DNA from: CAZEWZ01 sp964516765
Lineage (GTDB): Bacteria > Bacteroidota > Bacteroidia > Flavobacteriales > UBA7430
NCBI GenBank assembly: GCA_964516765.1
Contig: CAZEWZ010000014.1
Location: 1 to 43,416, forward strand
Reading direction: 5' to 3'
Length of the DNA: 43,416 bases
Part shown: piece by piece, positions 8,960 to 16,477 of the stretch
Layout: every line of letters begins with the position of its first letter
How positions within the stretch are numbered: position 1 is the stretch's first letter
Notes under the pieces: generated by a model
What the model saw: the letters and a program-made list of their open reading frames with translations, nothing else
Told to the model about the DNA's origin: nothing
Databases searched by the model: none
Program-made: the position numbers and the translations under genes

Positions 8960-9710
8960 ATGGCAACTAAAATAAGATTGCAAAGATTTGGGAAAAAAGG
9001 TAAACCAATTTATCATATTGTCGCTGCAGACTCCAGATCAAAACGAGATGGTCGTTCCATAGAAAGAATCGGTTCTTACGACCCTAACATTTCTCCAGCT
9101 AAAATTGACATCAACCACGATAGAGCACTTTATTGGGTTCAGGTAGGAGCTGTTCCTACAGATACGGTAAGAACTATCTTGTCTTACACTGGTGTTATGA
9201 TGAAAAAGCATCTATTAGATGGAGTAAAAAAAGGAGCACATACTGAAGAGCAAGCTATTGAAAAATATGAAGCTTGGTTAGAAGGAAAGGCTAAGAAAAT
9301 CGGTGATGTAACCAGTGCTATTCAAAAAACAAAAGCAGATGCAGCAGCAAAAGCGCTTGAAGCAGAAAAATTGATTAGGTCCAATAGAGAAGCTGAAATA
9401 AAAGCAAAAAACACACCCGTAGCTGAACATGCTCCTGTAGTTGAAGAAGTTTCCGTAGCTGAACAANNNNNNNNNNNNNNNNNNNNNNNNNNNNNNNNNN
9501 NNNNNNNNNNNNNNNNNNNNNNNNNNNNNNNNNNNNNNNNNNNNNNNNNNNNNNNNNNNNNNNNNNGTAGCTGAACAAACTCCTGTAGTTGAAGAAATTC
9601 CCGTAGCTGAACAAGCTCCTGTAGTTGAAGAAATTCCCGTAGTTGAACAAGCCCCTGTAGTTGAAGAAGTTTCCGTAGCTGAACAAGCTCCAAAAGGGAA
9701 CGCCAAATAG
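8960..9710 (+). CDS. rpsP: 30S ribosomal protein bS16 with a hexapeptide-repeat tail (contains assembly gap)
   Basis: Residues 1 to about 80 are a normal bS16 core (MATKIRLQRFGKKGKPIYHI, RDGRSIERIGSYDP, GAVPTDTVR). Residues about 80-152 are a charged, probably helical Ala/Lys/Glu extension (KKIGDVTSAIQKTKADAAAK). From about residue 153 the protein repeats a six-residue unit V-x-E-x-x-P (VAEHAP, VVEEVS, VAEQ). The N run follows. After it seven units are read (VAEQTP, VVEEIP, VAEQAP, VVEEIP, VVEQAP, VVEEVS, VAEQAP), then KGNAK and TAG at 9708-9710. With 100 N counted literally the two halves are out of frame, an artefact of the placeholder length. True length is therefore unknown. rimM starts two bases after the stop. 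Confidence 0.9.
9409..9690 (+). repeat. 18/36-base in-frame tandem repeat in the rpsP tail
   Basis: Alternating 18-base units of the kind GTAGCTGAACAAGCTCCT and GTAGTTGAAGAAATTCCC form a 36-base higher-order repeat on both sides of the N run. Copies are almost identical in DNA, including third positions, which suggests recent expansion or homogenisation. Confidence 0.88.
9467..9566. other. Assembly gap of 100 N inside the repeat
   Basis: Exactly 100 N, the customary placeholder for a gap of unknown size. The sequence before it ends in GTAGCTGAACAA and the sequence after it begins with the same 12 bases, so the flanking contigs may simply overlap. Confidence 0.97.
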
Positions 9711-9712
9711 TA

Positions 9713-10255
9713 ATGAAACTTAAGGATTGCTACTTTATTGGTCATATAAGTCGAAAACACGGATTTAAAGGAGACCTTCTTGTAAAGCTAGATGTAGATA
9801 ATCCCTCTAGATACAGTAAATTGGATTCAGTTTTCCTTGAAAAAAAAGGAAAATTGATTCCTTTTTTTTTAAACTATTGCAAACTTACTCAAAAAGGATT
9901 TCTTCATATTCATTTCGAAGGATTTGATACCGAATCAGAAGTAGAAAAACTTTATAAATGTGGCTTATATCTACCCACCTCGTTTCTTCCACCTTTGGAG
10001 GGTAATAAGTTTTACTACCATGAAATCCATGGCTACAAAGCAATCGATTCTGAGTATGGAGAGATCGGTCAAGTCCAACAAGTGGTCAACCAATCTATTC
10101 AACCCCTTTTCTCAATACTAAAGGGAGAAAAAGAAATTCTAATCCCGGTTGTAGAGGAAATCATCAAAGAAGTAGATCGCGAGAACAAATGTATATATCT
10201 GGATTGTCCAGAAGGATTAATTGATGTTTATTTAAATGATGTATTTCCCCAATGA
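9713..10255 (+). CDS. rimM: Ribosome maturation factor RimM
   Basis: Assists maturation of the 30S head, where it binds uS19. The 180 residues contain the N-terminal RimM barrel (YFIGHISRKHGFKGDLLVKL at 7-26, with the G-x-I-x-x-x-x-G-x-K-G pattern), and a C-terminal PRC barrel (FYYHEIHGYKAID ... ILIPVVEEIIKEVD). The ATG lies two bases after the rpsP stop, the widely conserved rpsP-rimM pairing. Confidence 0.93.
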   Translation: MKLKDCYFIGHISRKHGFKGDLLVKLDVDNPSRYSKLDSVFLEKKGKLIPFFLNYCKLTQKGFLHIHFEGFDTESEVEKLYKCGLYLPTSFLPPLEGNKFYYHEIHGYKAIDSEYGEIGQVQQVVNQSIQPLFSILKGEKEILIPVVEEIIKEVDRENKCIYLDCPEGLIDVYLNDVFPQ

Positions 10256-10297
10256 TAGAATCGTTAGATATTCATTTGCCTTCATTATATTTGCTTC

Positions 10298-10642
10298 ATG
10301 GGAAAGAAAAAAAATAAAAATGTGAAAGGTGTGGTTTACTCAACAAACAAAAACTATAGCTACGACTATAAAGACCTGAACCAAGAAGAAAAAATTCCCT
10401 CAGACAAACAAGACTTAAGAATTTTATTGGATCGAAAAAAAGGAGGAAAACTAGTCACAGCTATCACAAATTATTTTGGCCCATTAGAGGAATTAAAATC
10501 CTTAGGAAACGAATTAAAAAAAAAATATGGAGTCGGAGGTACCGTGAAAGAAGGTGAAATTCTAATTCAAGGGGATTTTAGAGATCAAATACTCGCATTG
10601 CTTCATAAAAAAGGTTTCAAGGCAAAGAAAAAAGGCGGATAG
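10298..10642 (+). CDS. eIF1/SUI1-like translation factor (YciH family)
   Basis: The 114 residues have a Lys-rich N-terminal tail (GKKKNKNVKGVVYSTNKNY) and a SUI1 fold from about 45: DLRILLDRKKGGKLVTAI, NELKKKYGVGGTVKEGEI and IQGDFRDQI. The K-x-x-x-G-V-G-G-T block is the hallmark of eIF1/YciH. Bacterial members are thought to influence start-codon fidelity, but the role is less established than for eIF1. It follows rimM by 42 bases, so it may share the rpsP transcript. A run of ten T after the stop (about 10648-10657) lacks a convincing hairpin. Confidence 0.9.
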   Translation: MGKKKNKNVKGVVYSTNKNYSYDYKDLNQEEKIPSDKQDLRILLDRKKGGKLVTAITNYFGPLEELKSLGNELKKKYGVGGTVKEGEILIQGDFRDQILALLHKKGFKAKKKGG

Positions 10643-10705
10643 GCCCACTTTTTTTTTTCGAAAATGCTAACCTGATAAAGTACAATTAGCTAAGAAACAA
10701 AAGCT

Positions 10706-11515
10706 ATGAAAAGCATCAAAGAAGCGGTATATTTTATAAAAAAAAAATCTTTCTCTGAACCTGAAATTGGAATTGTTCTGGGTACAGGTTTGGAAGGATT
10801 ACTTAAAAAATGTGAGATAGAATTATGTATTCCCTATAAAGAAATCCCCCATTTCCCTGTTTCCACAGTACAGTCACATCAGGGGCAATTGTTATTTGGA
10901 ACTATGGAGGATAAAAATGTCGTAATCATGCAAGGGCGTTTTCATTATTATGAAGGATATACCACCAAAGAAATTACATTTCCTATCCGAGTTCTCAAAG
11001 AACTTGGTATTAAAAACCTACTCATGTCTAACGCTTCGGGAGCAATCAATCCCATATATAAAAAAGGGGAACTTGTGATTATTAATGACCATATCAATCT
11101 ACTATTTGAGAATCCATTACGGGGAAAAAATATGGAGGAATATGGAGCCAGATTTACAGATATGTCTGCTCCCTATGATGAAAAAATTTCTAAAACCTTG
11201 TGGAAGGTGTCTAAAGAGATTAATCGTGTCGTTCACAGGGGGGTATACGCGGCTTGGCAGGGACCCTCACTAGAAACTAGAGCAGAATATAGAATGTTGG
11301 GTATTCTAGGTGCTGACTTGGTAGGAATGTCTACAGTTCCTGAGGTCATCGTCGCAAATCATATGAAACTTCCCTGCGCGGTGGTTTCTGTTCTTACAGA
11401 TGAATGTAATCCTGAAAAATTAGTTCCGGTTTCAATTCACGAAATTATCGCTATAGCACAAAAAGCGGAACCCCAATTAACAGAACTTTTTATAAAAACA
11501 ATCAAACTTTTATAA
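10706..11515 (+). CDS. punA: Purine-nucleoside phosphorylase (trimeric type)
   Basis: Phosphorolysis of purine nucleosides to base and ribose-1-phosphate in purine salvage. The 269-residue protein shows GIVLGTGLEGL near the start (phosphate loop), GRFHYYEGYT, MSNASGAINP, QGPSLETRAEYRM and LVGMSTVPEVIVA, all features of the trimeric PNP family rather than hexameric DeoD. Specificity for guanosine/inosine is presumed. Its TAA at 11513-11515 abuts the stop of the acyl-CoA reductase gene on the other strand inside the palindrome TTATAA, so the two genes converge with a six-base overlap and no terminator between them. Confidence 0.93.
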   Translation: MKSIKEAVYFIKKKSFSEPEIGIVLGTGLEGLLKKCEIELCIPYKEIPHFPVSTVQSHQGQLLFGTMEDKNVVIMQGRFHYYEGYTTKEITFPIRVLKELGIKNLLMSNASGAINPIYKKGELVIINDHINLLFENPLRGKNMEEYGARFTDMSAPYDEKISKTLWKVSKEINRVVHRGVYAAWQGPSLETRAEYRMLGILGADLVGMSTVPEVIVANHMKLPCAVVSVLTDECNPEKLVPVSIHEIIAIAQKAEPQLTELFIKTIKLL

Positions 11516-12562
11516 ATTTCGAAGAAAAGCCAATGTATCTATCCCATCAGCATAATCGTCAATAAAAGGGGTCTGAGTCTTACCGAAAGGTAAACTTCCC
11601 TGAATATTAAGATTTGAAACAATACACTGGATTTGGCTTTTAAACTGATCAAGATTTTCTTGTACATGTTCAATAGATTCATAAAACTCATAATGAAGCA
11701 TTGAAATAGGTGAAGAAAGGGAAACCTCTTCTCTTAGCAAGAGAAAACCGTTATCAAGCAACTTATTTCCCCCCATCAAGAAAAGTGCGCGATAATACTC
11801 TACATTGTTTGCATACTTTTTATTAATCATAACCTCTTTACGAGGAGAAAAGGCTTCAAAAAGTAGATCGAAATTGAAATCTTTAGGAACATATATCTTG
11901 GAGACATTTCGACATCCCAAGCCGTAATATGAGAAGATATCCTCAGCGAGAAGACTCAATGATTTTTTAGTTTCATTGGAAGAAAGTACAGCAACAGAAT
12001 TTCTATTTTTTCGAATTATATTGGGATATTTTCCAAAATAATAATCAAAATATCGAGCAGTATTATCTGATCCCGTGGCAATTACAGCATCAAAATTTTT
12101 CATTCTTAATTCAGTAAACTCAATTTTATCTTGAAAGCTTGCATCAAAGTGAATAAGAATTTCGCTAATCAATGGCAGTAGTTGCTTATCATTTGATGAT
12201 AATTTTACTAAAACAGAGTGTCCGCTTACTAAGCAACAAATAAAGTCATGGAAGCCAACTAAGGGAATATTACCCGCCATAATAAGTGCAATTTTATGAG
12301 GATTATCTGGCTTAATACTGTCACTTGTCCAAGTTGTTAAAATTTCCACTTTCATCCACTGAGAAAGAGTAAAAATAGATTTCCGGACCTGAGATTCATC
12401 AAACCAACCATTATGGATATTAGCAGCAGATATAGCAGATTCAAAACGCATATAAAATAATTTATTCAATGGAGACTTTTCCCAATTTTCCTTGGGAAAC
12501 TCGAACTGTTGCATAAAAGATCCCAGTCGACTTAAGGAATGAATAATTGCATGTAGATCCAT
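11510..12562 (-). CDS. LuxC-family acyl-CoA reductase
   Basis: An aldehyde-dehydrogenase-fold protein of the LuxC type, whose members reduce acyl-CoA or acyl-enzyme to aldehyde with NADPH. Of 350 residues, AGNIPLVGFHDF (96-107) is the conserved nucleotide-site region, GHSVLVKLSSND (114-125) and IATGSDNTARYF (161-172) match the fold, and SYYGLGCRNVSKIYVP (211-226) contains Cys217, the likely catalytic cysteine. No luciferase genes are present, so this is not a lux operon. It diverges from the ferredoxin gene over 60 bases. The physiological substrate is unknown. Confidence 0.85.
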   Translation of the reverse strand: MDLHAIIHSLSRLGSFMQQFEFPKENWEKSPLNKLFYMRFESAISAANIHNGWFDESQVRKSIFTLSQWMKVEILTTWTSDSIKPDNPHKIALIMAGNIPLVGFHDFICCLVSGHSVLVKLSSNDKQLLPLISEILIHFDASFQDKIEFTELRMKNFDAVIATGSDNTARYFDYYFGKYPNIIRKNRNSVAVLSSNETKKSLSLLAEDIFSYYGLGCRNVSKIYVPKDFNFDLLFEAFSPRKEVMINKKYANNVEYYRALFLMGGNKLLDNGFLLLREEVSLSSPISMLHYEFYESIEHVQENLDQFKSQIQCIVSNLNIQGSLPFGKTQTPFIDDYADGIDTLAFLRNL

Positions 12563-12578
12563 CAGTTATGATTTTTTC

Positions 12579-12599
12579 TATATTTGTAAAGCAAAAGTA
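12579..12599. promoter_or_regulatory. Face-to-face -7 boxes between acyl-CoA reductase and ferredoxin genes
   Basis: TATATTTG at 12579-12586 on the plus strand and TACTTTTG (minus; 12599-12592) each match TAnnTTTG exactly, pointing at the ferredoxin and the reductase gene respectively. Neither has a clear TTTG 19 bases upstream, so the call is tentative. If both work, the two transcripts overlap at their 5' ends. Confidence 0.35.
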
Positions 12600-12622
12600 C
12601 AAATCTTTAATTCAATTAGAGT

Positions 12623-12973
12623 ATGGCGATTAAGATTACAGACGAATGTATTAATTGTGGAGCATGCGAAGCGGAGTGTCCCAACACAGCTATATATGAG
12701 GGGGGCATTGAGTGGACTTTTGCAGAAGGAACTCAATTAACTGAAAAAATAGTGTCTAAAAAAGGACTTTCCTTTTTAGTTGATGAAGATCAGGAACCAA
12801 ATTCTTATGAACTCTATTATATTGTTACAGACAAGTGCACAGAATGCAAAGGTTTCCATGAGAAGCCACAATGTGCTGCCGTATGCCCTGTGGACTGTTG
12901 TGTGTTGGATGAAAACCATCAAGAAACAGAAAAAGAATTACTCTCTAAAAAAGCTTTTCTACACTGTGAATAA
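12623..12973 (+). CDS. 2[4Fe-4S] ferredoxin
   Basis: Small cytosolic electron carrier. Of 116 residues, Cys9, 12, 15 and 19 (C-x2-C-x2-C-x3-C-P) make the first cluster motif. Cys72, 75, 84 and 88 (C-x2-C-x8-C-x3-C-P) make the second, with the enlarged eight-residue spacing of the Allochromatium-type ferredoxins. Between the two lies an insert of about 50 residues. Partners are not proven; the divergent acyl-CoA reductase is the closest candidate by position. The downstream exported-protein gene overlaps its last eight bases. Confidence 0.93.
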   Translation: MAIKITDECINCGACEAECPNTAIYEGGIEWTFAEGTQLTEKIVSKKGLSFLVDEDQEPNSYELYYIVTDKCTECKGFHEKPQCAAVCPVDCCVLDENHQETEKELLSKKAFLHCE

Positions 12974-13865
12974 AAACTTAAAATTACTCGCTCTCGTTCT
13001 TCTATCTTCAATTATAAGCCTTCAAGCTCAAAATGCAGAGGATTTTGCATTCTTTGAATTGCGCTTACAAAATCTGTCAAATGAAATTTTAAATGCCGAA
13101 ACTGATTCACTTAAAAACGAGGCTAATAAATTACTCATGGAAGATGTGGAAGAACTCTTGACCATGGAGGGAAGCTTCGAATATGTATTCGAAATAGACC
13201 AACTTAGCATACTTAAGTCTCCAAACAAAAAATTTAATTTCTACAACTGGGTAGTTCCTTTTGAAGACGGAACTTTTGAATATTATGGCTATATCCAGAT
13301 GAAAGAAAGAAGGAAAAAGAAACTATTCTTTATAAAACTTTCAGATCAATCGGCACAAACAGCAAATGAACAATACAAAACCTTTTCCGAGGGAAATTGG
13401 TTTGGTGCTCTATATACCGACATTGTTATGACAAAGTATCAAAAGAAAAACTATTACACATTACTTGGTTGGGACGGAAATAACAATAAAAGCTCAAAAA
13501 GAATAGTGGAAATCCTTTATTTTAATGAAAATACGCAGCCCATTTTCGGAGCTCCAATATTGAAGATGAATGACGGTACAAGAAACAGAATGATTCTGGA
13601 ATACTCCCAACAAGCAAGTATAAGCATTAAATATGACCATGAAAAGGAATATATTATTTTTGACCACCTAGAACCCCTAGATGGTGTAGAATATGGTATG
13701 TACGAATTCTATGTACCAAGTCTAAGTTACGATGGCCTTACCTTCAAAAATGGAAAATGGAGATTAGTAGAAAATCTCCCCGTATACAATTCTAAAGAAC
13801 AAGACGGAAAGCAAGAAAAAATTATAGAGCAAGGACTTCAAAGAAGTGCTCCAAATGAAGAATAA
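12966..13865 (+). CDS. Exported protein of unknown function
   Basis: Not recognised. The frame is open from further upstream, but that part runs through the ferredoxin gene. I place the start at the GTG of 12966, which gives NKNLKLLALVLLSSIISLQA, a clean signal peptide ending near QAQ. That leaves about 299 residues and an eight-base overlap with the ferredoxin. The mature part is soluble, rich in Tyr/Phe/Lys, with blocks FYNWVVPFEDGTFEYYGYIQ, YTLLGWDGNNNKSSKRIVEI and FGAPILKMNDGTRNR that suggest a beta-sheet domain. Periplasmic or outer-membrane-associated location is inferred from the signal peptide. An upstream ATG at residue 44 of the open frame is possible but would bury the signal peptide. 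Confidence 0.72.
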   Translation: MNKNLKLLALVLLSSIISLQAQNAEDFAFFELRLQNLSNEILNAETDSLKNEANKLLMEDVEELLTMEGSFEYVFEIDQLSILKSPNKKFNFYNWVVPFEDGTFEYYGYIQMKERRKKKLFFIKLSDQSAQTANEQYKTFSEGNWFGALYTDIVMTKYQKKNYYTLLGWDGNNNKSSKRIVEILYFNENTQPIFGAPILKMNDGTRNRMILEYSQQASISIKYDHEKEYIIFDHLEPLDGVEYGMYEFYVPSLSYDGLTFKNGKWRLVENLPVYNSKEQDGKQEKIIEQGLQRSAPNEE

Positions 13866-14016
13866 GAAATTGAAATCATTCATTCACATGGTGAGATATA
13901 AATTATAATAATTCTAGTTGAAAACTTGTTAATAAGATCCCATCGAAACTTTTTCCATATTCATTTAATAGTCGAATTTTACTACTTAAACTATGTAGAA
14001 TTGACTTATTTCTAAG

Positions 14017-15078
14017 ATGAAAAAACATAATTTTAGTGCAGGCCCTTGCATTTTACCTAAAGAAGTTTTAAAACAAGCCTCAAAAGCAGTTCTCAATTTT
14101 AACAACTCAAATCTTTCCCTGATTGAAATCTCTCACCGGAGCAAAGACTTTGTCGAAGTGATGGAGAAAGCCCAAATACTTGTCAAAGAATTACTTGATC
14201 TTCCCAGAGGCTATTCAGTTTTATTTCTTCAGGGTGGGGCTAGTACTCAGTTTTTGATGAGTTGTATGAATTTACTTAAAACTAATGGGAGTGCCGCCTA
14301 TATTAATACGGGAACATGGTCGGACAAAGCAATTAAGGAAGCTGAGAAATTTGGAGAAATTAATATCATTGGGAGTTCTAGAGACAAAAACTATTCCTAT
14401 ATACCCAAAGACTTGAATTGTCCTGAAGGAATGGATTATCTTCACTTTACTTCCAATAATACTATTTTTGGAACCCAATTTCAAGATTTCCCAATAGTTT
14501 CTTCAAATACACTTTTAGTTTGTGATATGTCTTCAGATATTTTCTCTCGAAAATTTGACCCCTCTAAATTTGATCTTATCTATGCAGGGGCTCAAAAAAA
14601 CATGGGTCCAGCAGGAACCACACTAGTTATTGTAAAGGATGAAATTCTTCAGCAAACAGGTAGGGATATTCCTAGTATGTTAGATTATAGCATCCATATC
14701 AAAAAAGAATCAATGTTCAACACCCCTCCCGTATTTCCTATATATGTATCAATGCTAACCTTGGAATGGTTAAAAAATAATGGAGGAGTGGAATGGATAG
14801 AAAAAATTAACAAAGAAAAAGCTGAACTACTTTACAAAGAAATAGATCAAAATTATTTATTTGAGGGTGTAGCCGCAAAAGAAGACCGATCAAAAATGAA
14901 TATCACTTTTACATTGACTGATAAAAGTAAAGAAGAAGAATTTGACCGAGCCTGGAACAATGCAGGAATAAATGGGCTAAAAGGACATCGATCTGTTGGC
15001 GGATATCGTGCTTCTATGTACAATGCCCTTCCTCTTTCGAGTGTACAAATTTTAGTAGATGTAATGCATAATTTATAA
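14017..15078 (+). CDS. serC: Phosphoserine aminotransferase
   Basis: Second step of serine synthesis: 3-phosphohydroxypyruvate plus glutamate to phosphoserine, with PLP; also acts in vitamin B6 synthesis in some bacteria. The 353 residues start KKHNFSAGPCILP. LQGGASTQF (71-79) binds phosphate, and YAGAQKNMGPAG (189-200) holds the PLP lysine Lys194. First of a tight run with the HAD gene (four bases on), serA and purL. The 151 bases upstream show no clear TTTG/TAnnTTTG pair. Confidence 0.95.
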   Translation: MKKHNFSAGPCILPKEVLKQASKAVLNFNNSNLSLIEISHRSKDFVEVMEKAQILVKELLDLPRGYSVLFLQGGASTQFLMSCMNLLKTNGSAAYINTGTWSDKAIKEAEKFGEINIIGSSRDKNYSYIPKDLNCPEGMDYLHFTSNNTIFGTQFQDFPIVSSNTLLVCDMSSDIFSRKFDPSKFDLIYAGAQKNMGPAGTTLVIVKDEILQQTGRDIPSMLDYSIHIKKESMFNTPPVFPIYVSMLTLEWLKNNGGVEWIEKINKEKAELLYKEIDQNYLFEGVAAKEDRSKMNITFTLTDKSKEEEFDRAWNNAGINGLKGHRSVGGYRASMYNALPLSSVQILVDVMHNL

Positions 15079-15082
15079 GCCT

Positions 15083-15517
15083 ATGACTTATCGCTTGAAA
15101 GAAATTTTAGATGAAAAGGGTAAATCCATCAGCCCACAGTTGGCAAAAGATGTGAAAAATTATCTCATCGATATTGACGGAACAATTACAGAAGATGTGC
15201 CTAATGAGGAGCCTAAGCGAATGATCACATGTGAACCCTGGTTAGATGCCCTAAAAATAATTAATCAATGGTTTGATGAAGGGCACATAATAACCTTTTT
15301 CACGTCGAGAACAGAAGATACACGAAGCGTGACGATAAACTGGCTAAACAAACATGGATTCAAATTTCATGACTTATTAATGAATAAGCCTCGAGGAGGA
15401 AATTATCACTGGATAGATAACCACATTGTTCGTGCTACGCGTTTCAAAAGAAAATGGACAAACATGGTAAAGAAAAATAGCACGATAGAAGTGTTTGATA
15501 ACGATCAAGATGAATAA
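15083..15517 (+). CDS. Small HAD-superfamily phosphatase
   Basis: A 144-residue HAD hydrolase without room for a cap domain. Motif I is LIDIDGT with nucleophile Asp30 and acid/base Asp32; motif II is FFTSR with Thr74/Ser75; motif III lysine is probably Lys102 in MNKPRGG; motif IV acid is probably Asp112 in HWIDN. It lies between serC and serA with gaps of four and one bases. As I recall, relatives in flavobacteria are often labelled phosphoheptose isomerase, but nothing here resembles the SIS fold. Context makes phosphoserine phosphatase a possible role; this is inference, as SerB proteins are larger and use a DxDST-like motif. Confidence 0.82.
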   Translation: MTYRLKEILDEKGKSISPQLAKDVKNYLIDIDGTITEDVPNEEPKRMITCEPWLDALKIINQWFDEGHIITFFTSRTEDTRSVTINWLNKHGFKFHDLLMNKPRGGNYHWIDNHIVRATRFKRKWTNMVKKNSTIEVFDNDQDE

Positions 15518-15518
15518 A

Positions 15519-16469
15519 ATGAAAATACTCGCAAACGATGGAATTGCAATTAAAGGAATTGAAGCCCTACAAAACAAAGGTTTTGAGGTAATCACCGAGA
15601 AAATACCCCAAGAAGAGTTGATTGATTTCATTAACAACAACCAGGTAGATGTTTTACTGGTTCGATCAGCGACAAAAGTACGAAAAGAAATTATTGACAA
15701 CTGTTCGGATTTAAAGCTTATCGGACGTGGCGGCGTTGGAATGGATAATATTGATGTAGATTATGCCCGAGAGAGAGGCTTACATGTTATTAATACTCCT
15801 GCAGCAAGTTCTGCTTCAGTAGCCGAACTTGTTTTTGCTCATCTTTTTGGGATGGTCAGATTTCTATTTGATTCAAACAGAAACATGCCATTAGAGGGAG
15901 AAACTCGATTCAAAGAGCTCAAAAAAAACTATGGGGCGGGAATCGAACTACGTGGAAAAAAAATTGGTATTCTTGGTTTTGGTCGAATTGGAAGAGAAGT
16001 AGCGAAAATAGCAGTGGGTCTTGGCATGGAGGTTTTAGCTCATGATCCTTCGATTGATTCAGCAACCATAAAAATAGATTTTTATGATGGACAAAAAATA
16101 GATTTCAACATCCAAATTATTTCTATTGAAGAACTCTATCAACAATCGGATTTCATTACTGTTCATGTTCCTTTTCAAGGAAAACCATTGATTAGTAAAA
16201 AAGAAATTAATTTAATGAAAGATCAAGTCGGATTAATCAACGCTGCTCGAGGTGGAGTAATAGACGAAGAAGATTTATTAGAGGCGCTAAACTCAGGAAA
16301 AGTAAGGTTTGCGGGACTAGATGTATTCGAAAATGAGCCCACTCCCAATATGAAAGTCTTGATGTCAGATCAAGTTTCTCTCAGTCCTCATATTGGAGCG
16401 GCAACCCTAGAAGCACAAGATCGGATTGGGATCGAACTAGCCGATCAAATTCACACCCTATTAAAATAA
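15519..16469 (+). CDS. serA: D-3-phosphoglycerate dehydrogenase (short form)
   Basis: First step of serine synthesis, oxidising 3-phosphoglycerate with NAD. About 316 residues: a D-2-hydroxyacid dehydrogenase with LLVRSATKVRKE, GRGGVGMDNIDV, the Rossmann motif GFGRIGREV and the LINAARGGVIDEEDL block containing the catalytic region. It stops soon after the SPHIGAATLEAQ helix, so it lacks the C-terminal ACT domain that gives serine feedback in longer SerA proteins. The start at 15519 gives MKILANDG, one base after the HAD stop; an ATG at 15510 is an alternative. Confidence 0.93.
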   Translation: MKILANDGIAIKGIEALQNKGFEVITEKIPQEELIDFINNNQVDVLLVRSATKVRKEIIDNCSDLKLIGRGGVGMDNIDVDYARERGLHVINTPAASSASVAELVFAHLFGMVRFLFDSNRNMPLEGETRFKELKKNYGAGIELRGKKIGILGFGRIGREVAKIAVGLGMEVLAHDPSIDSATIKIDFYDGQKIDFNIQIISIEELYQQSDFITVHVPFQGKPLISKKEINLMKDQVGLINAARGGVIDEEDLLEALNSGKVRFAGLDVFENEPTPNMKVLMSDQVSLSPHIGAATLEAQDRIGIELADQIHTLLK

Positions 16470-16477
16470 ACTCATTC

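Noticed and set aside
9467..9574. rpsP appears truncated or frameshifted at the N run
   Set aside because: Both flanks read in the same repeat frame and a stop follows at 9708-9710; the shift comes only from the arbitrary 100-N length.
9278..9760. Open frames on the minus strand across the rpsP repeat
   Set aside because: They are shadows of an 18-base repeat whose every frame stays open; no start context or family match.
10286..10293. TATATTTG just before the SUI1-like gene as a promoter
   Set aside because: Transcription would start inside the gene, and TTTG lies only seven bases upstream instead of about 19.
10643..10705. Terminator at the T run after the SUI1-like gene
   Set aside because: Ten T are present, but only a weak GG/CC pairing precedes them, so a stable hairpin is not supported.
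11510..12562. A bioluminescence (lux) operon
   Set aside because: Only a LuxC-type reductase is present; no luciferase, transferase or synthetase genes flank it.
15083..15517. Phosphoheptose isomerase as the identity of the HAD protein
   Set aside because: That enzyme has a SIS fold; this sequence has all four HAD motifs and no SIS features.
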